Positions 17,387 to 24,523 of a stretch of 64,000 nucleotides of DNA are shown piece after piece. Each line of letters starts with the position of its first letter. Position 1 is the stretch's first letter. Under the pieces are notes generated by a model. That model was not told the origin of the DNA. It saw only the letters and a list, made by a program, of their open reading frames with translations, and ran no database searches. A program made the position numbers and the translations under genes. The stretch comes from Streptomyces tirandamycinicus (lineage in GTDB: Bacteria > Actinomycetota > Actinomycetes > Streptomycetales > Streptomycetaceae). The DNA is taken from assembly GCF_003097515.1 (NCBI RefSeq), contig NZ_CP029188.1:1240001-1304000 (forward strand), read 5' to 3'.

Positions 17387-18441
17387 CGCGTCATCGCCCC
17401 TTCGGTACGGCCGTCGTGTCCGTCGTGTCCGTCGTGTCCGTCGCGCCCGTCGCGCCTGTCCCGCCCGTCGCCGTCGCGTCGGTCGCGTCCGTCGCGGTCG
17501 CCCGCTCCGCCGGGCCCCGCGCCCCCGGGTACGCGGTCCTCGTAGTGCCGGAGGAACAGCTCCTCCAGCGTGGGCGGGGTGCAGGTCAGCGACCGCACAC
17601 CGGCCTCGGTGAGCGACCGCAGCGCCGCGTCCAGCTTGTCCGTGTCGACCTGGAACCGGACCCGGCACCCGGCGCCCTCGGAGGCGGCCGCCGGGCCCTG
17701 GATGTCGAGGTCGTGGACGCCGGGCAGCCGCGCTAGCCCGTCGGGTGCGCCCGCCAGATCGGCGCTCACGCTGGTGCGGGTGAGATGGCGCAGGTCGGCG
17801 AGCGAACCACTCTCCACCGTCCGGCCCCTGCGGATGATGCTGACCCGGTCGCACAGCGCCTCCACCTCGCTGAGCACATGGCTGGAGAGCAGGACCGTCC
17901 GGCCGCGGTCGCGCTCCTCGGCGACGCAGTTCCGGAAGACCTCCTCCATCAGCGGGTCGAGCCCGCTCGTCGGCTCGTCGAGGATCAGCACGTCGGCGTC
18001 CGAGGCGAACGCGGCGACCAGGGCCACCTTCTGCCGGTTGCCCTTGGAGTACGTGCGCCCCTTCTTGGTGGGGTCGAGTTCGAACCGCTCGGTCAGCCGG
18101 TTCCGGCGCGCCCGGTCGAGTCCGCCGCGCAGCCGTCCGTAGAGGTCGATGACCTCGCCACCGGAGAGGTTGCGCCAGAGTGTCACGTCACCGGGGACGT
18201 ACGCGGTCCGCCGGTGCAGCTCGACGGCGTCCCGCCACGGGTCCATGCCCAGCAGCCGGGCGGCGCCGGAGTCGGCGCGCAGCAGTCCCAGCAGGATGCG
18301 GATGGTGGTGGACTTCCCGGCGCCGTTGGGCCCGAGGAAGCCGTGGACCTCGCCGGCCTCGACCGCGAGGTCGAGGCCGTCCAGCGCGGGTGCCCGACCG
18401 AACGACTTGTGCAGTACGGCGGCACTGATGGCCTTCGTCAT
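17383..18441 (-). CDS. ABC exporter ATP-binding protein with Asp/Arg/Gly/His-rich tail
   Basis: 352 residues. Walker [11 protein letters not shown] (about 37-46), the signature region [12 protein letters not shown] (a variant of LSGGQ usual in this exporter class), Walker [13 protein letters not shown] and switch His in SSHVLSE. A DUF4162-like C-terminal domain ends near residue 300. Residues 314-345 are a repeat of DGRD and GHD units coded by 9-bp DNA repeats, and the last codons overlap the permease start. The ATG lies in the AT-rich interval shared with the divergent MarR-type gene; no strong ribosome-binding site is visible. Confidence 0.93.
   Translation of the reverse strand: MTKAISAAVLHKSFGRAPALDGLDLAVEAGEVHGFLGPNGAGKSTTIRILLGLLRADSGAARLLGMDPWRDAVELHRRTAYVPGDVTLWRNLSGGEVIDLYGRLRGGLDRARRNRLTERFELDPTKKGRTYSKGNRQKVALVAAFASDADVLILDEPTSGLDPLMEEVFRNCVAEERDRGRTVLLSSHVLSEVEALCDRVSIIRRGRTVESGSLADLRHLTRTSVSADLAGAPDGLARLPGVHDLDIQGPAAASEGAGCRVRFQVDTDKLDAALRSLTEAGVRSLTCTPPTLEELFLRHYEDRVPGGAGPGGAGDRDGRDRRDGDGRDRRDGRDGHDGHDGHDGRTEGAMTR
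17411..17502 (-). repeat. 9-bp repeats coding the DGHDG tail of the ABC ATPase
   Basis: On the + strand GTCGTGTCC occurs three times in perfect tandem and then degrades into GTCGCGCCC-like copies. Read in the gene it gives Asp-Gly-His/Arg repeats. Confidence 0.88.
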
Positions 18442-18454
18442 GGTTCAGAACGTA

Positions 18455-18500
18455 CGCTATGTTCATAAACTTGTGAAGTTAAGGAAGCGTATAAACTCGG
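18455..18500. promoter_or_regulatory. Divergent promoter region with operator-like palindrome
   Basis: The 119-base interval between the ABC ATPase and the MarR-type gene is unusually AT-rich. AACTT-GTG-AAGTT (18468-18480) is a perfect 5-bp-arm palindrome, and TTCA/TGAA half-sites at 18462 and 18474 overlap it. TATAAA near 18491 may be the -10 box of the rightward gene. The position suits autoregulation plus control of the exporter. Confidence 0.55.
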
Positions 18501-18560
18501 AACGGGGTTGCTGAGCAGGGGAGATGATCCGAGGATGACGCCGATGACCGAGAAGCGCCG

Positions 18561-19067
18561 ATGACCGAGAAGCCCGAGAAGCCCGAGAAGCCCGGGGACA
18601 CGGATGCCGTCTCGCTTTTCGTGGAGCGCTTCGCGGCCCAGCTCGTCGAGGCCGGAATGACGCGGATGCCCGCCCGGGTCTTCGCCGCGCTGATGTCCTC
18701 CGACTCGGGCGCCATGACCTCCGCCGAGCTCGGTGAGCAGTTGCAGGTCAGCCCCGCGGCGGTGTCCGGCGCCGTGCGCTATCTCTCGCAGCAGCACCTG
18801 GTGTCGCGGGAGCGCGAGCCCGGTTCGCGGCGTGAGCGCTACCGGATCCACAGCAACCAGTGGTACGAGGCGTTCACCAGCCGTGACGTGCTGCTGAAGC
18901 GCTGGTCGGACTCGCTGCGCGAGGGCGTGGAGAGCCTCGGCGCCGACACCCCGGCGGGTCGCCGGCTGGCGGAGAACGCCGCGTTCTTCGACTTCCTCCA
19001 AGGGGAACTCGGCGCGATCATGGAGCGCTGGCGGGAGCACCGCGAGCGGATCTTCGGCCCGTCCTGA
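18561..19067 (+). CDS. MarR/GbsR-type transcriptional regulator
   Basis: Winged-helix regulator, 168 residues. The DNA-binding part is [47 protein letters not shown] (helix-turn-helix and wing, about residues 50-95), followed by a long helical C-terminal part. Because it is divergent from the ABC exporter it probably controls it. The first residues repeat Glu-Lys-Pro three times (9-bp units). ATG 18561 overlaps the stop of a six-codon minicistron (ATG 18544, TGA 18562) whose first four codons duplicate its own; both have purine-rich sites upstream. Confidence 0.88.
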   Translation: MTEKPEKPEKPGDTDAVSLFVERFAAQLVEAGMTRMPARVFAALMSSDSGAMTSAELGEQLQVSPAAVSGAVRYLSQQHLVSREREPGSRRERYRIHSNQWYEAFTSRDVLLKRWSDSLREGVESLGADTPAGRRLAENAAFFDFLQGELGAIMERWREHRERIFGPS

Positions 19068-19079
19068 CACGGGGTGCTC

Positions 19080-19205
19080 CCGGCACCCGGGAGCCGGGCA
19101 CCTGCACCCGCCCGCACCCGCGAGCCGGGGACTTGCACCCACACCCACCCGCACCCGCACCCGCGAGCCCGGGTGCCCGCCCGCACCCGACCGCAGCCGC
19201 GAGCC
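19080..19205 (+). repeat. Intergenic CACCCG repeats
   Basis: Units of CCCGCACCCG and GCGAGCCGGG recur across the whole convergent gap between the regulator and the DAG-kinase-like gene. No gene seen. Confidence 0.8.
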
Positions 19206-19212
19206 GGACCTC

Positions 19213-20037
19213 TCAGTCCGCGGCGGCCCGCGGCCCCGGCAGTGTCAGCGACCACGCCCTGGGGCGCAGGGTCCAGGTGCGGTACCGGACCGGTCCGGCG
19301 ACGAGTGCGTCGGCGCGGTAGCGGAAGTCGGTGCCGGAGACGGTGACGACCTTGGCCAGGGTCCGTACCGGGCCCGCGCCGGATCCGCGGCTCACGGTCA
19401 CCTCCGCGGCGCCGTCGGCCGCGCGCACGCGGACGTCCTCGACCGGCTCGTCCAGATCGCTCAGCAGTACCCCGTCCGCCTCCACCCGCAGCCGGTGCCG
19501 TACGCCGGGCGGTGCCTGCGGAACGGGACGGACCAGGGTGCGGACCAGGGAGCGGCAGGTGTGCCACACCGAGCCGGCCTGCCCCGCCGCCCCGTCGGCG
19601 GCCGGACCGGCCGGGATGCGCAGATCCGCCAGCACCACCCCGTCGCTGTCGTCGGCCAGCAGGTCCAGCCGGTGCGCGGCACCGTCGAGGACCGCCCGGG
19701 CGGCCGCCACGGCACCGGTCGGCACGCCCAGCGAGCGGGCCGTCTCGACCGAGCCCCGGGCCCCGACCGGAACCAGCGACAGGGCCTCGTCGGCGAGCTC
19801 CCGTGCCCGGTGCAGCAGGCCCACGGCGCGCAGCAGCGTACGGTCGTCACCGATCACCACGGGCCGCCGGGAACCCCTTCGGGCCAGGGCGCGGGAAAAC
19901 TCCCCAGGTCCGTCCGGCAGGCAGATCTTCGCCGCCGACCCGGCACACAGCACATCTTTCGCGATACGCACGGACTCACCGTCGAAACGGCGGGCGACCG
20001 GGTCGATGACCACCAGGAGCTGGTCGGGAGCCGACAC
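19213..20037 (-). CDS. Diacylglycerol kinase catalytic-domain-like protein
   Basis: 274 residues resembling the lipid-kinase (DAGK_cat) superfamily: [24 protein letters not shown] at the first strand, [17 protein letters not shown] in place of the usual GGDGT loop, and [18 protein letters not shown] in place of the substrate loop. The classical GGDGT is reduced to GDDRT, so catalytic activity is doubtful. GTG 20037 follows AGGAAGGA by 5 bases and is better than the open ATG at 20070. Divergent from purA. Confidence 0.7.
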   Translation of the reverse strand: MSAPDQLLVVIDPVARRFDGESVRIAKDVLCAGSAAKICLPDGPGEFSRALARRGSRRPVVIGDDRTLLRAVGLLHRARELADEALSLVPVGARGSVETARSLGVPTGAVAAARAVLDGAAHRLDLLADDSDGVVLADLRIPAGPAADGAAGQAGSVWHTCRSLVRTLVRPVPQAPPGVRHRLRVEADGVLLSDLDEPVEDVRVRAADGAAEVTVSRGSGAGPVRTLAKVVTVSGTDFRYRADALVAGPVRYRTWTLRPRAWSLTLPGPRAAAD

Positions 20038-20071
20038 CTCGGTCCTTCCTCGGGTAGCATCTTTGTGCAAG

Positions 20072-20099
20072 AGCCCCTTGCGCGATTGCGCCAGGGGCT
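20072..20099 (+). other. Hairpin in the purA leader
   Basis: AGCCCCTTGCGC (20072-20083) and GCGCCAGGGGCT (20088-20099) form a 12-bp stem with one mismatch and the 4-base loop GATT. It lies between the starts of two divergent genes, so it is not a 3' terminator of either; TAGCAT just upstream (about 20055) could be a purA -10 box, which would put the hairpin at the 5' end of the purA mRNA. Possible attenuator or stability element. Confidence 0.55.
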
Positions 20100-20178
20100 T
20101 CGTCTATTCCGGGGCACACCGGTTGGCGGCTCAGGCCCCCGACCATGGACATGCCCCGCCCGGAAGGGGTGTACGCCT

Positions 20179-21462
20179 GTGCCCGCACTTGTGCTGCTCG
20201 GTGCTCAGTGGGGTGACGAAGGCAAGGGAAAGGCCACCGACCTCCTCGGTGGATCCGTGGACTACGTGGTGCGTTACCAGGGTGGCAACAACGCCGGCCA
20301 CACCGTGGTGGTCGGTGACCAGAAGTATGCGCTCCACCTCCTCCCTTCCGGAATCCTCTCGCCGGGATGCACCCCGGTCATCGGCAACGGAGTCGTCGTC
20401 GACCCGGCGGTCCTGCTCTCCGAGCTGAGCGGGCTGAACGATCGCGGCGTCGACACGTCCAAGCTTCTGATCAGCGGAAACGCCCATCTGATCACCTCGT
20501 ACAACGTCACGCTCGACAAGGTGACGGAGCGCTTCCTCGGCAAGCGCAAGATCGGCACCACCGGCCGCGGCATCGGCCCGACCTACGCCGACAAGATCAA
20601 CCGCGTCGGCATCCGGGTCCAGGACCTCTACGACGAGTCGATCCTGACGCAGAAGGTCGAGGCGGCGCTGGAGCAGAAGAACCAGCTCCTGGCCAAGGTC
20701 TTCAACCGCCGGGCCATCGAGGCCGGCCGTGTCGTCGAGGAGCTGCTGGGCTACGGCGACCAGATCCGGCCGTACGTCGCGGACACCACGCTGATCCTGA
20801 ACGACGCCCTGGACGAGGGCAAGGTCGTCCTCTTCGAGGGCGGCCAGGGCACCCTCCTGGACGTGGACCACGGCACGTACCCCTTCGTCACCTCCTCGAA
20901 CCCGACCGCCGGTGGCGCCTGCACCGGCGCGGGCGTCGGCCCGACGAAGATCAGCCGGGTCATCGGCATCCTCAAGGCCTACACGACCCGTGTCGGCGCG
21001 GGCCCGTTCCCCACGGAGCTGTTCGACGAGGACGGCGAGGCGCTGCGCCGCATCGGCGGCGAGCGCGGTGTCACCACCGGCCGCGACCGCCGCTGCGGCT
21101 GGTTCGACGCGGTCATCGCCCGCTACGCGACCCGCGTCAACGGCCTGACCGACTTCTTCCTCACCAAGCTCGACGTGCTGACCGGCTGGGAGCAGATCCC
21201 CGTCTGCGTCGCGTACGAGATCGACGGGGAGCGCGTCGAGGAGCTGCCGTACTCGCAGACCGACTTCCACCACGCGAAGCCCGTCTACGAGTTCCTGCCG
21301 GGCTGGTCCGAGGACATCACCAAGGCCAAGACCTTCGCCGACCTGCCGAAGAACGCGCAGGGCTATGTGCGGGCGCTGGAGGAGATGTCCGGGGCGCCGA
21401 TCTCCGCGATCGGTGTCGGCCCGGGCCGTGACGAGACGATCGAGATCAACTCGTTCCTGTAG
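20179..21462 (+). CDS. purA: Adenylosuccinate synthetase
   Basis: Joins IMP and aspartate using GTP to make adenylosuccinate, the first committed step from IMP to AMP. 427 residues from GTG 20179, which follows GGAAGGGGT by 7 bases. The start of the protein has the GTP-binding [11 protein letters not shown] loop; further marks are [45 protein letters not shown] and [12 protein letters not shown]. Followed by a strong terminator hairpin. Identification is secure. Confidence 0.98.
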   Translation: MPALVLLGAQWGDEGKGKATDLLGGSVDYVVRYQGGNNAGHTVVVGDQKYALHLLPSGILSPGCTPVIGNGVVVDPAVLLSELSGLNDRGVDTSKLLISGNAHLITSYNVTLDKVTERFLGKRKIGTTGRGIGPTYADKINRVGIRVQDLYDESILTQKVEAALEQKNQLLAKVFNRRAIEAGRVVEELLGYGDQIRPYVADTTLILNDALDEGKVVLFEGGQGTLLDVDHGTYPFVTSSNPTAGGACTGAGVGPTKISRVIGILKAYTTRVGAGPFPTELFDEDGEALRRIGGERGVTTGRDRRCGWFDAVIARYATRVNGLTDFFLTKLDVLTGWEQIPVCVAYEIDGERVEELPYSQTDFHHAKPVYEFLPGWSEDITKAKTFADLPKNAQGYVRALEEMSGAPISAIGVGPGRDETIEINSFL

Positions 21463-21495
21463 GCCGGCGGGACCGCGCGGCGGAACCCGCCGTCG

Positions 21496-21544
21496 CAACG
21501 GCCCGTGGCCGGTGAGCCGAGCGCTCGCCGGCCACGGGCCGTTG
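21496..21544. terminator. Strong terminator hairpin after purA
   Basis: A perfect 17-bp stem, CAACGGCCCGTGGCCGG (21496-21512) with CCGGCCACGGGCCGTTG (21528-21544), encloses 15 bases that can pair further (GAGC with GCTC). It lies 33 bases after the purA stop and ahead of the convergent MFS gene, so it may serve both. Confidence 0.92.
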
Positions 21545-21633
21545 CCGTCCCGTGGCCCCGCACCCGCCGCGGTGACCGGAGTTCCGCCCCCGGCGCCACC
21601 ACGGCCCGCAGGCCCCCGCCCACCTCCTGCGGC

Positions 21634-23079
21634 TCACGTCCGCGCCCTGCCGAGCGCGACGGCGACGGCCAGGTACGGGAGGCCCAGCAGGGCGAACACG
21701 GTGCCGTGCGACGCGTGCGCGGACAGTCCCGCGTACGCTCCGTACACCAGCAGGGTGGTGAGTCCGGTGCCGAGCCCCGCGAGGGAGGTCACGGTGGCCC
21801 GGCTCGGGCCCGTGATCGCGCCCTGCAAACGGGCGTCGGCCAGCACATCGGTCAGCTGGAACACCAGGAACCCGGCCCCCACCAGCACGAACCCGCCGGG
21901 GCCGCCGCTCAGCGCACCCACCGCGAGAGCCGCCGCGCCCGACGCGACGGCGGCCCCGAGGGCCCGTCCGGAGAGCCGCTCGCCCGGACCCGCCAGCAGC
22001 GACCCGAGCGTCACCCCGACCCAGACCACGAGCACCAGCAGCGGGACCGTCGCCGTCGCGGCACCGGTGGCGGCGGCCAGCAGCGGGACGTACTCGTCGA
22101 GCGCGCCCCAGACCGAGCCGGCGACGACGGACAGCAGCAGGGCGTGCCGCACGCGACTGCTTCCGCGCACCTCGGCGAGCCCCGCCCGCAGGGTCGCCGC
22201 ATAGGTGCCGCGGACGGCCCGGCGCTTCACCGACTTCACCGACTTCGCCGACTCCGCTGGCTTCGCGGAGTTCGCCGACTGCGCAGACTTCGCCGACTGC
22301 GCGGACTTCGCCGACTGCGCGGAATCAGCTGACTTCAAGGACTCCGCTGACTTCACCGTCTTCACCGTCTTCACCGACTTCGCCGACTTCGCACGGGGGG
22401 CGGCGGGGGCGCGGTGTTCGGGCAGGGCCGCGCCGACGGCGGCGCACAGCAGACAGGCGGTGACGCTGGCGGCCCCGACCAGCAGTTCGCCGCCCCGGGC
22501 GAAGGCGGGCGCCGCCACGGCGGTGGCCGCGGCGGTCGAGGCCATGCTCACCGCGGCGGCGCGGCCCATGACCCGGGCGTAACGGGAAGCGGCGCCGAGC
22601 CGTTCGAGCTCGTCGTGCACCAGGGCCTCCATGGCTCCGGAGCGCAGCCCGCCGCCGACACCCCACAGCGCGAAACCGGCGGCGTACGCGCCATAGGAGG
22701 GGAACAGCACCCACAGGGCGAACCCGGCCGCTGTGAGCAGCGGCCCGACGGCGGTCATCAGCCGGCGGGACACGATGTCGGCCCAGACGCCCGACGGGAC
22801 CTCGACCAGCAGAGCGGTCAGTGACCACAGGGCGAACAGGGACGAGATCTCCGCGGTGTCCAGGCCGTGTTCGGCGAACAGCAGTGCGTAGAGGGGGTAG
22901 AGCAGGACGAAGTCCTCGAGTCCCGCGTACAGGTAGAGCGTGCGCTCCAGTCGGCGTACGCCGGGATCGAACGGGGCCGGGGACGAGGCCGGGGCCAGGG
23001 ACGAGTTCGGGGCCAGGGACGAGTTCGGGTCCGGGGACGGCTCCGGGGACGGGGGCGGGCAGGGCGGAGTGACGAGCAT
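21634..23079 (-). CDS. MFS transporter with lysine-rich repeat in the central loop
   Basis: 481-residue membrane transporter with about 12 spans; MFS marks include VPSGVWADIVSRRLM (loop 2-3) and GGGLRSGAMEALVHDEL. The cytosolic loop between the two six-helix halves (about residues 229-285) is a run of tripeptides of the type Ser-Ala-Lys/Gln/Glu or Ser-Val-Lys, coded by a 9-bp DNA repeat. The N-terminal 35 residues are also repetitive (NSSLAP units). ATG 23079 follows GAAGGA. Substrate unknown; possibly a drug or sugar efflux carrier. Divergent from the chitinase gene. Confidence 0.82.
   Translation of the reverse strand: MLVTPPCPPPSPEPSPDPNSSLAPNSSLAPASSPAPFDPGVRRLERTLYLYAGLEDFVLLYPLYALLFAEHGLDTAEISSLFALWSLTALLVEVPSGVWADIVSRRLMTAVGPLLTAAGFALWVLFPSYGAYAAGFALWGVGGGLRSGAMEALVHDELERLGAASRYARVMGRAAAVSMASTAAATAVAAPAFARGGELLVGAASVTACLLCAAVGAALPEHRAPAAPRAKSAKSVKTVKTVKSAESLKSADSAQSAKSAQSAKSAQSANSAKPAESAKSVKSVKRRAVRGTYAATLRAGLAEVRGSSRVRHALLLSVVAGSVWGALDEYVPLLAAATGAATATVPLLVLVVWVGVTLGSLLAGPGERLSGRALGAAVASGAAALAVGALSGGPGGFVLVGAGFLVFQLTDVLADARLQGAITGPSRATVTSLAGLGTGLTTLLVYGAYAGLSAHASHGTVFALLGLPYLAVAVALGRART
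22227..22392 (-). repeat. 9-bp GACTTCGCC-type repeat inside the MFS gene
   Basis: About 18 degenerate copies of GACTTCGCC or GACTGCGCC in tandem. The gene reads them on the opposite strand as Lys/Glu/Gln-Ser-Ala/Val. A closely similar unit occurs in the Ser/Thr kinase gene at 25395-25500 in a different reading frame. Confidence 0.88.
22974..23060 (-). repeat. Repeats coding the MFS N-terminus
   Basis: GGGGCCAGGGACGAGTTCG recurs about three times with variation, giving the NSSLAP and Pro-rich N-terminal run of the transporter. Confidence 0.75.
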
Positions 23080-23322
23080 GGAGGGTGGTCCTTCTGCGGA
23101 ACGGACGGGGACGCCGGGTGCTCACCCGCCGCGGCGGTCCGCGACAGCCCGTTCCAGGACCTGCTGCCAGGGGTCAATGTCGTCGGCTCATATGCCCGAG
23201 TCTTGCAGAGAAGCGGCGGGACCGGCGTGGCATTTCCCGGCCCGGCAGATCGCCTCCGTTCCGGCCGCCGCTCCCCGCGTTCCACCTGCCGGGCGGGCAG
23301 GCGGGGATTCAGGCCACATCTT

Positions 23323-23362
23323 GGTCTAGACCTTGACAGGTTCAGACCATTGCTTGTTCAGT
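23323..23362 (+). promoter_or_regulatory. Chitinase promoter with DasR-type operator and direct repeats
   Basis: TGGTCTAGACCT (23323-23334) is nearly identical to the DasR-binding core TGGTCTAGACCA. A second, weaker copy AGGTTCAGACCA starts at 23339. TTGACA (23334-23339) lies between them and is a consensus -35 box. Paired 12-bp repeats around the -35 region are characteristic of Streptomyces chitinase promoters, which DasR and a two-component system link to chitin and N-acetylglucosamine. The -10 box is weak. Confidence 0.8.
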
Positions 23363-23426
23363 GCTCAACACGCCCCACGGCGACACGACTCGGGAACCCT
23401 CCCGCGTGCCTTCAGCCCCGTATCGC

Positions 23427-23458
23427 CCACACCCCCACACCCCCACACCCCCACAGGG
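23427..23458 (+). repeat. CACACCCC tandem repeat in the chitinase leader
   Basis: Three and a half copies of an 8-base C-rich unit lie between the promoter and the ribosome-binding site AAAGG (about 23459). The leader from 23335 to 23472 holds no other feature I recognise. Confidence 0.8.
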
Positions 23459-23472
23459 AAAGGTCGATAACG

Positions 23473-24357
23473 TTGTCGCGTCGGATCATCATCCTGCTCG
23501 CCGCCTTCGCGGCGGTGCTCGGACTCACCGTCCTCGTCCCCTCGACCGCGTCCGCCGCCGCGTGCGCCGCGGCCTGGAACTCCTCGTCCGTCTACACGGG
23601 CGGCATGACCGCCTCCCACAACGGCCGCAACTGGCAGGCCAAGTGGTGGACCCAGAACGAGACCCCCGGCTCCGCCGAGGTCTGGGCCGACCAGGGTGCC
23701 TGCGGCGGCGGTGGCGGCAACCCGAACCCGGACCCTTCGGGATTCGTCGTCAGCGAGGCCCAGTTCAACCAGATGTTCCCGAACCGGAACGCCTTCTACA
23801 CGTACAGCGGACTGACCAGCGCCATGAGCGCGTACCCGGCCTTCGCCAAGACCGGCAGCGACACCGTCAGGAAGCAGGAGGCCGCGGCCTTCCTCGCGAA
23901 CGTCGCGCACGAGACCGGCGGCCTGGTGCACATCGTCGAGCAGAACACCGCCAACTACCCGCACTACTGCGACCGCAGCCAGCCCTACGGCTGCCCGGCG
24001 GGCCAGGCCGCGTACTACGGCCGCGGCCCGATCCAGCTCAGCTGGAACTTCAACTACAAGGCCGCCGGTGACGCCCTCGGCATCGACCTGCTGGGCAACC
24101 CCTGGCGCGTCGAGCGGGAGTCGGCCGTCGCCTGGAAGACCGGCCTCTGGTACTGGAACACCCAGAGCGGGCCCGGCACGATGACCGGCCACAACGCCAT
24201 GGTCAACCAGGCCGGCTTCGGACACACGATCCGCTCGATCAACGGCTCCCTGGAGTGCGACGGCAAGAACCCGGCGCAGGTCCAGAGCCGGGTGAACAAC
24301 TACCAGCGCTTCACCCAGATCCTGGGCGTGCCCACGGGAGGCAACCTGTACTGCTGA
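23473..24357 (+). CDS. chiC: Secreted GH19 chitinase with N-terminal chitin-binding module
   Basis: Extracellular endochitinase that cuts beta-1,4-GlcNAc chains by inversion. 294 residues from TTG 23473 (AAAGG upstream). Signal peptide with twin-Arg-like start MSRRIIILLAAFAAVLGLTV and cleavage after ASA near residue 29; carbohydrate-binding family 5/12-like module with WNSSSVYTGGM, HNGRNWQAKWWTQNE and WADQGAC (about 31-77); a Gly/Pro linker; then the GH19 domain with AHETGG (Glu147, acid) and HIVEQN (Glu156, base), and YYGRGPIQLSWNFNY. Length and residue numbers match Streptomyces griseus ChiC as I recall it. A perfect hairpin follows. Confidence 0.95.
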   Translation: MSRRIIILLAAFAAVLGLTVLVPSTASAAACAAAWNSSSVYTGGMTASHNGRNWQAKWWTQNETPGSAEVWADQGACGGGGGNPNPDPSGFVVSEAQFNQMFPNRNAFYTYSGLTSAMSAYPAFAKTGSDTVRKQEAAAFLANVAHETGGLVHIVEQNTANYPHYCDRSQPYGCPAGQAAYYGRGPIQLSWNFNYKAAGDALGIDLLGNPWRVERESAVAWKTGLWYWNTQSGPGTMTGHNAMVNQAGFGHTIRSINGSLECDGKNPAQVQSRVNNYQRFTQILGVPTGGNLYC

Positions 24358-24377
24358 CGCGTCCGGCGGATCGGCGG

Positions 24378-24403
24378 GAGCGGGCGGCCCACGCCGCCCG
24401 CTC
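24378..24403. terminator. Terminator hairpin after the chitinase
   Basis: A perfect 11-bp stem, GAGCGGGCGGC with GCCGCCCGCTC, and a CCAC loop, 20 bases after the stop codon. Confidence 0.85.
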
Positions 24404-24523
24404 GGCGCACTCCCGGGCGGGATCCCCGCACGCCGGCGCAGGACGCTCCGGGCCGGAGGCGCTGGAGCGGTGCACCCCACCTGCCCGGGGCGGTGTCGTC
24501 CGCATCTCGTAGGCTCGGCGGCC

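Noticed and set aside
18447..18465. LexA box (GAAC...GTTC) upstream of the ABC ATPase
   Set aside because: The half-sites are separated by nine bases instead of four and the flanks do not match.
24358..24523. tRNA or small RNA gene between the chitinase and the kinase
   Set aside because: Only the 11-bp terminator hairpin is present; no cloverleaf arms or TTCGA-type loop seen.
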